16,559 bases of DNA from Clostridia bacterium (GCA_030671905.1 DAOVHK010000021.1:1-16559), one strand, 5' to 3'; numbered from the stretch's first letter, positions 1 to 5,293 are shown. Made by a program: numbers and translations. The notes: generated from the sequence alone by a model not told the origin.

Positions 1-15
1 GGGTGACAGGATACA

Positions 16-38
16 GGTCGGTCGCCTTTCAGGGTGAC
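16..38. repeat. Degenerate copy of a GGTCGGTC...GGGTGAC hairpin repeat
   Basis: The stretch resembles the left half of the structured repeat at 5328-5380: both share GGTCGGTC followed by a pyrimidine-rich loop and AGGGTGAC. Here the arms are GTCGCC (21-26) and GGGTGAC (32-38), an imperfect hairpin with one G-U pair. A further GGGTGAC lies at 1-7, so the window may open inside another copy. It sits just upstream of the tRNA-Leu gene. Function is unknown; it looks like a short dispersed palindromic repeat. Confidence 0.5.
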
Positions 39-64
39 GAAATTTTATATATGATTTCCATATT

Positions 65-149
65 GGGCAGGTGGCGGAATTGGTATACGCGTACGTTTGA
101 GGGGCGTATGGGGTAACCTGTGCGGGTTCAAGTCCCGCCCTGCCCACCA
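65..149 (+). tRNA. tRNA-Leu (GAG)
   Basis: A class II tRNA with a long variable arm and an encoded CCA end. The acceptor stem pairs GGGCAGG (65-71) with CCTGCCC (139-145), followed by A146 and CCA (147-149). The anticodon stem TACGT/GCGTA encloses the loop TTGAGGG with anticodon GAG at 99-101, reading leucine CUC/CUU codons. The variable arm GGGGTAACCT and the T arm GCGGG-TTCAAGT-CCCGC are intact. Part of this gene is repeated just downstream at 160-189. Confidence 0.97.
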
Positions 150-159
150 ATTGGGTTAG

Positions 160-189
160 GTTTGAGGGGCGTATAGGGTAACCCGTACG
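160..189 (+). pseudogene. Partial duplicate of tRNA-Leu (anticodon loop to variable arm)
   Basis: Bases 160-189 match 95-124 of the intact tRNA-Leu at 27 of 30 positions. They cover the anticodon loop, the 3' side of the anticodon stem and the variable arm. No acceptor, D or T arm surrounds the fragment, so it cannot fold as a tRNA. It looks like the relic of a tandem duplication or a recombination event whose left boundary lies at the anticodon loop. Confidence 0.75.
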
Positions 190-210
190 ATATTTCCTAG
201 CTCCTCTCCC

Positions 211-224
211 CTTAGGGCCCTAAG
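211..224. repeat. 14-bp perfect palindrome
   Basis: CTTAGGG directly followed by CCCTAAG forms a perfect palindrome between the tRNA-Leu relic and tRNA-Gly. No T-run follows, so it is not an obvious terminator. It could be a protein-binding site or chance; no function can be assigned. Confidence 0.4.
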
Positions 225-229
225 AATCT

Positions 230-302
230 GCGGGCGTAGTTCAGCTGGTAGAACGTTTGCTTGCCAAGCAAAAGGTCGTGGGTTCGAAACCCATCGCCCG
301 CT
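230..302 (+). tRNA. tRNA-Gly (GCC)
   Basis: The acceptor stem pairs GCGGGCG (230-236) with CGCCCGC (295-301), with discriminator T302. The anticodon stem TTTGC/GCAAA encloses TTGCCAA, giving anticodon GCC for glycine GGC/GGU codons. The T arm is GTGGG-TTCGAAA-CCCAT. Unlike the other three intact tRNAs here, no CCA is encoded (CTT follows), so its end must be added by the CCA-adding enzyme. Confidence 0.96.
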
Positions 303-313
303 CTTTGTTTTCT

Positions 314-356
314 TTTATGGGGCGGTACCTAAGTGGTTAAGGGAGAAGTCTGCAAA
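314..356 (+). pseudogene. 5' half of tRNA-Cys, truncated in the anticodon loop
   Basis: Bases 314-356 match 1640-1682 at 40 of 43 positions (mismatches at 321, 330 and 347). The match includes TTTAT upstream of the tRNA, the 5' acceptor strand, the D arm, the 5' anticodon stem and anticodon GCA (352-354). Homology stops just after the anticodon, and the next bases are the start codon region of the FKBP lipoprotein gene. No T arm or 3' acceptor strand follows, so this is not a functional tRNA. Confidence 0.85.
339..346 (+). promoter_or_regulatory. SD-like sequence for the FKBP gene, derived from the tRNA-Cys relic
   Basis: AAGGGAGA lies about 9-10 nt before the ATG at 356 and is the only purine-rich SD-like stretch there. 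The same bases in the intact tRNA-Cys (1665-1672) are the end of the D arm and the start of the anticodon stem. If the ATG is right, the FKBP gene has taken its ribosome binding site from tRNA sequence. Confidence 0.5.
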
Positions 357-925
357 TGAAAGTCACTTTAGTGTTATTTTTACTAATGGGATTGGTGCTA
401 ATTAATGGATGTGGTAGGAAAGAAGAAAAACAACCTTCAGTGAAAGAGGCAGAAGAAATATCGCTAGGAAGAATAATTCCAGAGAAAAGAGGCGAAAAAA
501 CGGTAATTAAAAAAGGGGATAAAATCAAAGTCCAGTATACAGGAAGCCTAAACGATGGGACTATATTTGATAAGTCAAAAGAGGGAGAGCCATTAGAGTT
601 TACTGTGGGAAGTGGACAAATAATACCCGGCTTTGATAAAGCAGTAGAAGGAATGAAATTGAATGAAGAAAAGAAAGTAACTCTAAAACCGGAAAATGCT
701 TATGGGAAAAGAGATGAAACTGCAATAAGAGAGTTCCCCAAAAATTCTTTACCCGAAAATTTTAAACCTGAGAAAGGTATGATGATAAGACTACAAGACC
801 AAACCGGAAGACCAATGCCGGGGACGATAACAGATATAAATGAGAATAGCATAACCGTTGATCTCAACCACCCTTTATCGGGAAAGGATCTTACTTTCAA
901 TATAAAGGTTGTTGGTATTGAGTGA
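356..925 (+). CDS. FKBP/SlyD-type peptidyl-prolyl isomerase lipoprotein
   Basis: A 189-residue predicted lipoprotein. Residues 1-18 form a lysine-led hydrophobic signal peptide ending in a lipobox (LINGC) with Cys19 as the likely lipidated residue. A short charged linker leads to an FKBP fold from about residue 45 with KVQYTGSLNDGTIFDKS and the GQIIPGFDKAVEGMK core. The C-terminal part (AYGKRDE..., then a short beta-rich segment) has the SlyD-like order, where an insert-in-flap domain adds chaperone activity. The family catalyses cis-trans isomerisation of prolyl bonds; this copy should act on envelope or exported proteins. The ATG follows directly on the truncated tRNA-Cys, and the stop lies 16 nt before the RRM gene, so the two may be cotranscribed. 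No SlyD-type histidine-rich metal tail is present. Confidence 0.88.
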   Translation: MKVTLVLFLLMGLVLINGCGRKEEKQPSVKEAEEISLGRIIPEKRGEKTVIKKGDKIKVQYTGSLNDGTIFDKSKEGEPLEFTVGSGQIIPGFDKAVEGMKLNEEKKVTLKPENAYGKRDETAIREFPKNSLPENFKPEKGMMIRLQDQTGRPMPGTITDINENSITVDLNHPLSGKDLTFNIKVVGIE

Positions 926-941
926 TTTAAAGGAGGTGAAA

Positions 942-1268
942 ATGAACATCTACGTAGGCAATTTGTCGCGCGATGTCACCGAAGAAGATTTACGACAAAC
1001 TTTTGAAGCCTTTGGGAAGGTCGAAACCGCCGCTATTATTAAGGACAAGTTCAGTGGCGAATCAAGAGGATTCGGATTCGTGGAAATGCCCGCTAAAGCT
1101 GAAGCCCAGGCCGCGATCACCGGAGCGAATGGCAAGGAGTTAAAGGGACGACCACTTAAGGTTAATGAGGCTCGCCCTCGTCCCCAAGGCGGCCGTGGTG
1201 GAGGTGGAGGAAGACGCGGTGGCGGTGGCGGTGGCGGTGGTGGTGGTGGTGGACGACGCTTCTGGTAA
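942..1268 (+). CDS. Single-RRM RNA-binding protein with poly-glycine tail
   Basis: A 108-residue protein with one RNA recognition motif. RNP2 is IYVGNL (residues 3-8) and RNP1 is RGFGFVEM (42-49), with the expected spacing. From about residue 80 it becomes an Arg-Gly tail ending RRFW, encoded by a GGT/GGC trinucleotide run at about 1197-1252 that is open to length variation. Such small bacterial RRM proteins bind single-stranded RNA and are often cold-induced, like the cyanobacterial Rbp proteins; the target here is unknown. The start is the ATG at 942, preceded by AGGAGGTGA at 931-939; an in-frame TTG at 909 has no such site and overlaps the FKBP gene. A 3' untranslated stretch of about 210 nt precedes the terminator at 1482-1517. 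Confidence 0.92.
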   Translation: MNIYVGNLSRDVTEEDLRQTFEAFGKVETAAIIKDKFSGESRGFGFVEMPAKAEAQAAITGANGKELKGRPLKVNEARPRPQGGRGGGGGRRGGGGGGGGGGGGRRFW

Positions 1269-1481
1269 GAGGCGCTCGGACATAATGGAATCATAGTAAA
1301 ACCAAAAAATAATTCTCAAGATTTCTCGTCTGGAAACCATTCTGTCGATGATAAAAACGACAAAAAAGACGTTTGATATCTTTGTAAATTTTTGTCAATT
1401 TTACTATGGTTTGGACATTCTAATAGACACTTTTGAAAGAGAGTAATGGCCTCATGTAGACAACTGAATAGGGATTTATTT
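1269..1481 (+). other. Intergenic stretch, possible long 3' UTR or small RNA
   Basis: No credible ORF lies here. CATAGTAAAA (1292-1301) is the exact inverse of TTTTACTATG (1399-1408), a 10-bp pairing enclosing about 97 nt that includes a small GTCG...CGAC hairpin near 1343-1360. Together with the strong terminator at 1482-1517 this could be a structured 3' UTR of the RRM mRNA or an independent small RNA. I see no convincing promoter inside it. Confidence 0.3.
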
Positions 1482-1517
1482 AAGCGGGGTCTCTAACGTG
1501 AGGTCACCCCGCTTTTT
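1482..1517 (+). terminator. Rho-independent terminator after the RRM gene
   Basis: AAGCGGGGT (1482-1490) pairs perfectly with ACCCCGCTT (1506-1514), with a small inner CTC/GAG pairing, and the stem runs into five T residues (1513-1517). It separates the FKBP-RRM unit from the tRNA-Cys promoter downstream. Confidence 0.85.
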
Positions 1518-1587
1518 AATTTGCCGGAGCAGTTCAAATTTTATTCCTTCCGTTCGTTTTACTTTTCGATACGGCGATTGGATATTA

Positions 1588-1616
1588 TTGACAAAAACAG
1601 TTAATTGTGCTATAAA
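1588..1616 (+). promoter_or_regulatory. Near-consensus sigma-70 promoter for tRNA-Cys
   Basis: TTGACA (1588-1593), a 17-bp spacer and TATAAA (1611-1616) form a near-consensus housekeeping promoter. The expected start point, near 1622-1624, is about 20 nt before tRNA-Cys. It probably drives tRNA-Cys and tRNA-Val and may read on into thrS, which has no other clear promoter. Confidence 0.8.
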
Positions 1617-1644
1617 TAAAAAACCCAATACTATCATCATTTAT

Positions 1645-1720
1645 GGCGCGGTACCCAAGTGGTTAAGGGAGAGGTCTGCAAAACCTTTATTCGACGGTTC
1701 GAATCCGTCCCGCGCCTCCA
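1645..1720 (+). tRNA. tRNA-Cys (GCA)
   Basis: The acceptor stem pairs GGCGCGG (1645-1651) with CCGCGCC (1710-1716); T1717 is the discriminator and CCA (1718-1720) is encoded. The anticodon loop CTGCAAA carries GCA at 1678-1680. The T arm GACGG-TTCGAAT-CCGTC is intact. Its 5' half is repeated at 314-356 in front of the FKBP gene. Confidence 0.96.
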
Positions 1721-1725
1721 GAACC

Positions 1726-1748
1726 AAAAAGTACCTGTCACTTTTTTT
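1726..1748. repeat. A/T-rich palindrome between two tRNAs, possible weak terminator
   Basis: AAAAAGT (1726-1732) and ACTTTTT (starting 1740) form an inverted repeat around ACCTGTC, ending in seven T residues. Its reverse complement differs at only two positions from the palindrome at 12146-12170, so it is a repeated motif rather than a one-off. As an intrinsic terminator the A-U stem would be weak, and it lies inside the probable tRNA-Cys/tRNA-Val transcript. Confidence 0.55.
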
Positions 1749-1754
1749 ATTTTT

Positions 1755-1831
1755 GGGCGGTTAGCTCAGTTGGTTAGAGTGCATGGTCGACATCCATGAG
1801 GTCACTGGTTCAAGTCCAGTACCGCCCACCA
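1755..1831 (+). tRNA. tRNA-Val (GAC) with C at position 33
   Basis: The acceptor stem pairs GGGCGGT (1755-1761) with ACCGCCC (1821-1827), followed by A1828 and encoded CCA (1829-1831). The anticodon stem CATGG/CCATG encloses the seven-base loop TCGACAT, with anticodon GAC at 1789-1791. Position 33 (1788) is C where U is almost invariant. The T arm ACTGG-TTCAAGT-CCAGT is normal. The D stem has one G-U pair. Identity as valine rests on the anticodon. Confidence 0.92.
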
Positions 1832-1869
1832 TTAATTTTAGAGTTATTGATTATAGTTAGGAGAGACAA

Positions 1870-3612
1870 GTGGCTAAGAGAAACGAAAAAATTGAGAAAG
1901 ATTTAGAGGTACTGCGCCATTCCTGTTCCCATATTATGGCGCATGCAGTTACTGAACTTTTTCCTGGTGTAAAGCTTGCTATCGGACCACCTATTGCTGA
2001 TGGTTTTTACTATGACTTTGATAAGAAAGAGCCTTTCACTCCCCAAGATTTAGAAAAAATTACTGAAAAGATGAAAGAAATTATCAAAAAGAATTATCCC
2101 TTCGTTCGTTCTGAAAAGTCGAGAGAAGAGGCGCTGAAATTCTTTGGTGATAGAAGGGAAAAGTATAAAGTTGAACTGATTCAAGACTTGGACGATGAGA
2201 AGGTAACTATTTATGAGCAGGGAGGCTTTACTGATCTCTGCCGAGGTCCCCATGTCAAATCGACAGATGAGGTAAAATATTTTAAGTTGTTAAGCGTTGC
2301 TGGTGCTTACTGGCGAGGTGATGAGAAGAGGGAGAGCCTCCAGAGAATCTACGGAACAACATTTTTTACCCAGGAGGAGCTGGATAAATATCTATATTTG
2401 CAGGAAGAAGCTAAAAAGAGGGACCATCGCAAATTAGGGGTTGAGCTTGACCTTTTCAGCATGCACGAGAGAGCAGGAGCCGGGCTAATATACTGGCATC
2501 CTAAGGGCTCACGTATCAGGAAAGTAATAGAGGATTTTTGGGAAGATGAACATCTAAAAAATGGATATGAGCTCGTAGATATTCCCCATATTGCCAGAAT
2601 AGATTTGTGGCAAACCTCCGGTCACGTCGATTTCTATCAGGAATATATGTATTCGCCTATGGACATCGAGGGGCAGAAGTATATAATTAAACCAATGAAT
2701 TGTCCCGGACATATACTGATTTATAAAACTAAGATGAGAAGCTATCGTGATTTGCCAATTCGCTGGGCAGAACTGGGAACTGTGTATCGCTATGAGCGTT
2801 CGGGAGTCCTGCATGGCCTTATGCGGGTTCGTGGGTTTACTCAGGATGATGCTCACATTTTCTGTCGTCCTGAACAGTTAGAAGATGAGATTGTAGGGGT
2901 GATTAAGTTTGTTCTTTTCATGTTAAGGACATTTGGCTTTTCTGATTATGATGTTGCTTTAAGTACACGGCCGGAAAAATATGTGGGAACTCTGGAGAGT
3001 TGGAAAAAGGCAGAAAGTGCATTAAAGAAGGCGCTGGAAAAAGTAAAACTTGCCTATGTGGTTAATCCAGGCGAGGGGGTCTTCTATGGACCCAAAATAG
3101 ATATAAAAATAAAAGACTCATTGGGTCGAGCATGGCAATGTTCCACCATTCAGGTGGATTTTAATCTTCCCGAAAGGTTTGATATTACTTTTATAGACAT
3201 CAGTGGGCAACGTCGCCGACCAATAATGATTCACCGGGCACTTTTGGGTTCCCTGGAGAGATTCTTTGGAGTTCTAATAGAACATTATGGAGGTGCTTTT
3301 CCCGTCTGGCTTGCTCCTGTGCAGGCAACGGTTCTAACTATTACCGACTTACAGAAGGAATATGGTCAGAAAGTCTATAATCGGTTGAAAGAAAAGTCTA
3401 TAAGAGTGAAAGCAAATTTTGCTAATGAGAAAGTAGATAAAAAAATTCGCAATGCGCAGCTTCAGAAAATTCCCTATATGTTAATCATTGGAAAGAGGGA
3501 AGTGGAATCAGAGACAGTCGCTGTAAGAAGAAGGGATCAGAAAGACCTTGGTCCGGTTAAGGTTAACCAATTCATTGAAGACATATTGGAAGAGATAGAA
3601 GATAGAAGATAA
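1870..3612 (+). CDS. thrS: Threonyl-tRNA synthetase lacking the TGS domain
   Basis: A 580-residue class II synthetase that charges tRNA-Thr. The usual bacterial enzyme is about 640 residues; this one begins directly in the editing (SAD) domain, with no N-terminal TGS domain and no room for one before the tRNA-Val gene. The editing site is complete: H17/H21 in HSCSHIMA and C124/H128 in DLCRGPH. The zinc ligands of the catalytic core are C278 (MNCPGH), H329 (DDAH) and H455 (MIHRALLGS). Motif 2 is around YRYERSG (307-312) and motif 3 is GSLERFFGVLIEHYGGAFP. The anticodon-binding domain starts near residue 480 (LAPVQATVLT). The start is the GTG at 1870, preceded by AGGAGAG at 1859-1865. No T-box motif is seen upstream. 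Confidence 0.96.
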   Translation: MAKRNEKIEKDLEVLRHSCSHIMAHAVTELFPGVKLAIGPPIADGFYYDFDKKEPFTPQDLEKITEKMKEIIKKNYPFVRSEKSREEALKFFGDRREKYKVELIQDLDDEKVTIYEQGGFTDLCRGPHVKSTDEVKYFKLLSVAGAYWRGDEKRESLQRIYGTTFFTQEELDKYLYLQEEAKKRDHRKLGVELDLFSMHERAGAGLIYWHPKGSRIRKVIEDFWEDEHLKNGYELVDIPHIARIDLWQTSGHVDFYQEYMYSPMDIEGQKYIIKPMNCPGHILIYKTKMRSYRDLPIRWAELGTVYRYERSGVLHGLMRVRGFTQDDAHIFCRPEQLEDEIVGVIKFVLFMLRTFGFSDYDVALSTRPEKYVGTLESWKKAESALKKALEKVKLAYVVNPGEGVFYGPKIDIKIKDSLGRAWQCSTIQVDFNLPERFDITFIDISGQRRRPIMIHRALLGSLERFFGVLIEHYGGAFPVWLAPVQATVLTITDLQKEYGQKVYNRLKEKSIRVKANFANEKVDKKIRNAQLQKIPYMLIIGKREVESETVAVRRRDQKDLGPVKVNQFIEDILEEIEDRR

Positions 3613-3724
3613 ACCCAATAATGCAGATATTTAATTAGGAGCTGGAAGAAGACAAATAAGAAATTTTTGAGACAGTTCATGAAAAAAGCCCAAAGTTCTG
3701 ATTATAAATAATAGATTTTTTCAC

Positions 3725-3754
3725 TTGACAAGTGAGAGAGATATTTTGTATAAA
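3725..3754 (+). promoter_or_regulatory. Near-consensus sigma-70 promoter for the infC operon
   Basis: TTGACA (3725-3730), an 18-bp spacer and TATAAA (3749-3754) form a strong promoter in the thrS-infC gap. The expected start near 3761 gives a leader of about 115 nt that ends in an intrinsic terminator before infC. Reading from thrS may add to this, as no clear terminator follows thrS. Confidence 0.75.
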
Positions 3755-3765
3755 AGTTCGGAAGT

Positions 3766-3853
3766 AGGCTATGCCTCACCTTAAGGAAATTCCGAAAAGG
3801 TTGTCATTTTTGAGATAGAAAACTGTGAGGTCCGTCTACGGCGGACTTTTTTT
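3766..3853 (+). promoter_or_regulatory. Structured infC leader with attenuator terminator
   Basis: GTCCGTC (3830-3836) pairs with GGCGGAC (3840-3846) and runs into seven T residues (3847-3853), an intrinsic terminator only 7 nt before the infC ribosome binding site. Upstream, CCTCAC (3774-3779) can pair with GTGAGG (3825-3830), sharing the base of the terminator stem, or its CCT can pair locally as AGGC-TAT-GCCT (3766-3776). A further pair TTCGGAA (3757-3763)/TTCCGAA (3790-3796) would be whole only in transcripts starting upstream. The layout suits attenuation of infC-rpmI-rplT; control by L20 is known in Firmicutes, but the ligand here is inferred. Confidence 0.55.
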
Positions 3854-3860
3854 ATATTTT

Positions 3861-3870
3861 AGGAGGTGAT
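3861..3870 (+). promoter_or_regulatory. Full-length SD that sets the infC start
   Basis: AGGAGGTGAT is a ten-base complement to the 16S 3' end. The optimal start position is then about 3874-3878, where the infC frame has ATA (3876-3878) and no ATG, GTG or TTG. The first conventional in-frame start, TTG at 3894, is some 27 nt from the core of this site. Confidence 0.8.
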
Positions 3871-3875
3871 GGCTT

Positions 3876-4421
3876 ATAGTAAAAAGAGCGAAGTTGCGAG
3901 TAAATGAAAACATCAGAGATAAACAGGTTAAGTTGATTAATGAAGAAGGTAAGATGCAAGGGGTTGTAGAAATCAAAGAAGCTTTGCTTGCCGCCCGTAG
4001 TAAACAGATGGATTTAGTAGAGATTATTCCTGGGCAGACGCCTCCTCTTTGCAAAATTATGAATTATAGCAAGTACCGTTATGATCAGAAGAGGAAGAAG
4101 AAGGAGGAGGCGCATAAACACAGGAGGGTTGGTCAGTTAAAAGAAGTGAGAATGCGTTCCACAATAGGGCAACACGATTTGGATGTTAAGTCGAAGCACA
4201 TCCGGGAGTTTTTGGAGACCGAACGCAAGGTAAAAGTCACAATTAATTTCAAAGGAAGGGAAACCAGTCACGCTGATTTAGGGAGAAAAGTTCTGGATAC
4301 AATCAAAGGAAATTTTTCTTCCATAGCCAACTGTGAGCAGGAACCTCGTTTGGACGGGTATCGAATGACGATGTTGCTTGTTCCCAGGAAAAAGGTACAG
4401 ACTGAACAAAAGAAAGAGTAG
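3876..4421 (+). CDS. infC: Translation initiation factor IF-3, probable AUA start
   Basis: IF-3 binds the 30S subunit, keeps subunits apart and checks start codon-initiator tRNA pairing. The N-domain begins LRVNENIRDKQVKL and continues through DLVEIIPGQTPPLCKIMNYSKYRYD. A basic linker (KRKKKEEAHKHRR) joins the C-domain, which holds KEVRMRSTIGQHDLDVK and the family ending (RMTMLLVP). With ATA at 3876 the protein is 181 residues; a TTG start at 3894 would give 175. I chose ATA because it sits 9 nt after a full SD and because infC in many bacteria uses AUU or AUA so that IF-3 represses its own translation. An in-frame TGA at 3867 rules out earlier starts. It heads the infC-rpmI-rplT unit. Confidence 0.93.
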   Translation: MVKRAKLRVNENIRDKQVKLINEEGKMQGVVEIKEALLAARSKQMDLVEIIPGQTPPLCKIMNYSKYRYDQKRKKKEEAHKHRRVGQLKEVRMRSTIGQHDLDVKSKHIREFLETERKVKVTINFKGRETSHADLGRKVLDTIKGNFSSIANCEQEPRLDGYRMTMLLVPRKKVQTEQKKE

Positions 4422-4440
4422 AATTTGTGGATGGAAAAGG

Positions 4441-4620
4441 GTCGCTGGAGCGACGAATAAGGAGTTCCGTGTTAGCGACGGGCGCGAGACGGTGAGCGCC
4501 CCGGGTCCGAAGGACCGCTGGAGCGACGGGCGGAAGACGCTTGAGCGCCCCGGGGAAACGAGAGCGTAGCGAACGTCCCGATGAATCCCGCCCCTGAGAA
4601 CAGAGGCTGGATGAATCGGG
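4441..4620. repeat. GC-rich block of degenerate repeats and hairpins between infC and rpmI
   Basis: The first 120 bases (4441-4560) are about 69% G+C by eye count, far above both flanks. A unit of about 31 bp at 4475-4505 recurs at 4523-4554 with the same ends (GCGACGGGCG and TGAGCGCCCCGGG). A 13-bp unit CGCTGGAGCGACG occurs at 4443-4455 and 4516-4528. Hairpins include GTCGC/GCGAC (4441-4454), GGTCC/GGACC (4504-4516) and CCCGAT (4577-4582) with ATCGGG (4615-4620). GATGAATC occurs twice near the right end. It looks like an inserted palindromic repeat element. It would be transcribed within the operon mRNA, so a role in rpmI-rplT control is possible but unproven. ORFs here are side effects of composition. 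Confidence 0.65.
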
Positions 4621-4651
4621 AAGCACAGGCTGATTCACAGAGGAGGCAATT

Positions 4652-4849
4652 TTGCCTAAGATAAGGACTCATAGTGGTGCTAAAAAGAGGTTTAAATTTA
4701 CGGCTAAGGGCAAAATTAAACACAAGAGAGTAGGTGCCCGGCATAAATTAGCAAAAAAGAGTTCTAAAAGATTGAGAAAGTTGAGAAAATCGAGCACATC
4801 GATTCACAGAGATAGTAGATTGGTAAAGAAACTTTTACCATATGCATGA
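4652..4849 (+). CDS. rpmI: 50S ribosomal protein L35
   Basis: A 65-residue, very basic protein with the L35 signature: PKIRTHSGAKKRFKFTAKGK followed by HKLAKKSSKRLRKLRKS and the ending VKKLLPYA. It is full length for the family and binds 23S rRNA. The start is a TTG at 4652, 5 nt after AGGAGG (4641-4646); L35 normally begins MPK, which fits. Its distance from infC (230 nt, filled by the GC-rich repeat block) is unusually large for this operon. Confidence 0.96.
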   Translation: MPKIRTHSGAKKRFKFTAKGKIKHKRVGARHKLAKKSSKRLRKLRKSSTSIHRDSRLVKKLLPYA

Positions 4850-4860
4850 AGATTATGCGT

Positions 4861-4877
4861 CCCGATTTTTAATCGGG
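4861..4877. repeat. Small hairpin between rpmI and rplT
   Basis: CCCGATT (4861-4867) and AATCGGG (4871-4877) form a 7-bp perfect stem with a TTT loop. No T-run follows, so it is unlikely to stop transcription. The CCCGAT/ATCGGG arms echo those at the right end of the GC-rich block at 4577-4620, so it may be a fragment of the same repeat type or an RNA processing site. Confidence 0.45.
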
Positions 4878-4918
4878 AACTTCTGTACCAAAATTATGTA
4901 TGGGGTTAGGTTAAGACA

Positions 4919-5293
4919 ATGGTGAGGATAAAAGGTGGTGTAACTACCAGAAGGCGAAAGAAGAAGCTCTTTCGGTTAACCAAAGGGTATCGGATGGGCA
5001 AGAAGCATCTTTATCGCCATGCAACAGAACAACTGGACAAAGGTCTGCAGTATGCCTACAGGGATCGCCGAAGGAAGAAGAGGGATTTTCGTTCTCTGTG
5101 GATTATCAGAATAAATGCTGCTTCCCGCTTGAATGCTATGTCTTATAGTCAGTTTATAAGCGGTCTGAGAAAGGCGAAAGTTCAAATTAACCGAAAAATT
5201 TTAGCCGATTTGGCGGTGAACGATACAAATGCCTTTTCTCAATTAGTGGCTATTGCCCTTGAGGCGAATAAGAAAGAAATCCCAGAAGCGTAA
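4919..5293 (+). CDS. rplT: 50S ribosomal protein L20
   Basis: A 124-residue protein slightly longer than the usual 115-119 because of its tail (LEANKKEIPEA). The basic N-terminal arm (MVRIKGGVTTRRRKKKLFRL) and the globular core (RDFRSLWIIRINAASRLN, SYSQFISGLRKA) are typical. L20 is an early-assembly protein of the large subunit, and in several bacteria represses the infC-rpmI-rplT operon by binding its mRNA. The start is ATG 4919; only a weak SD-like GGTTAGG lies upstream at about 4904, which suits coupling to rpmI. Confidence 0.96.
   Translation: MVRIKGGVTTRRRKKKLFRLTKGYRMGKKHLYRHATEQLDKGLQYAYRDRRRKKRDFRSLWIIRINAASRLNAMSYSQFISGLRKAKVQINRKILADLAVNDTNAFSQLVAIALEANKKEIPEA

Noticed and set aside
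950..1294. Minus-strand proline-rich ORF
   Set aside because: It is the antisense shadow of the RRM gene; its proline run is the reverse of the glycine codons.
1498..1764. 88-codon + strand ORF
   Set aside because: It runs through a terminator, a promoter and the whole tRNA-Cys gene, and resembles no protein family.
1832..1869. T-box or other leader for thrS
   Set aside because: Only 38 nt separate tRNA-Val from thrS, with no specifier loop, T-box sequence or terminator.
3613..3724. Terminator after thrS
   Set aside because: AT-rich stretches occur but no stable stem followed by a T-run is visible.
3869..3907. Twelve-codon ORF starting at ATG 3869, overlapping the infC start
   Set aside because: The ATG lies only about 2 nt after the SD core, too close for efficient initiation, and the IF-3 frame explains the same SD.
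4303..4638. ORFs on both strands across the GC-rich block
   Set aside because: They follow from high G+C and repeat content; none has a family motif or a convincing ribosome binding site.
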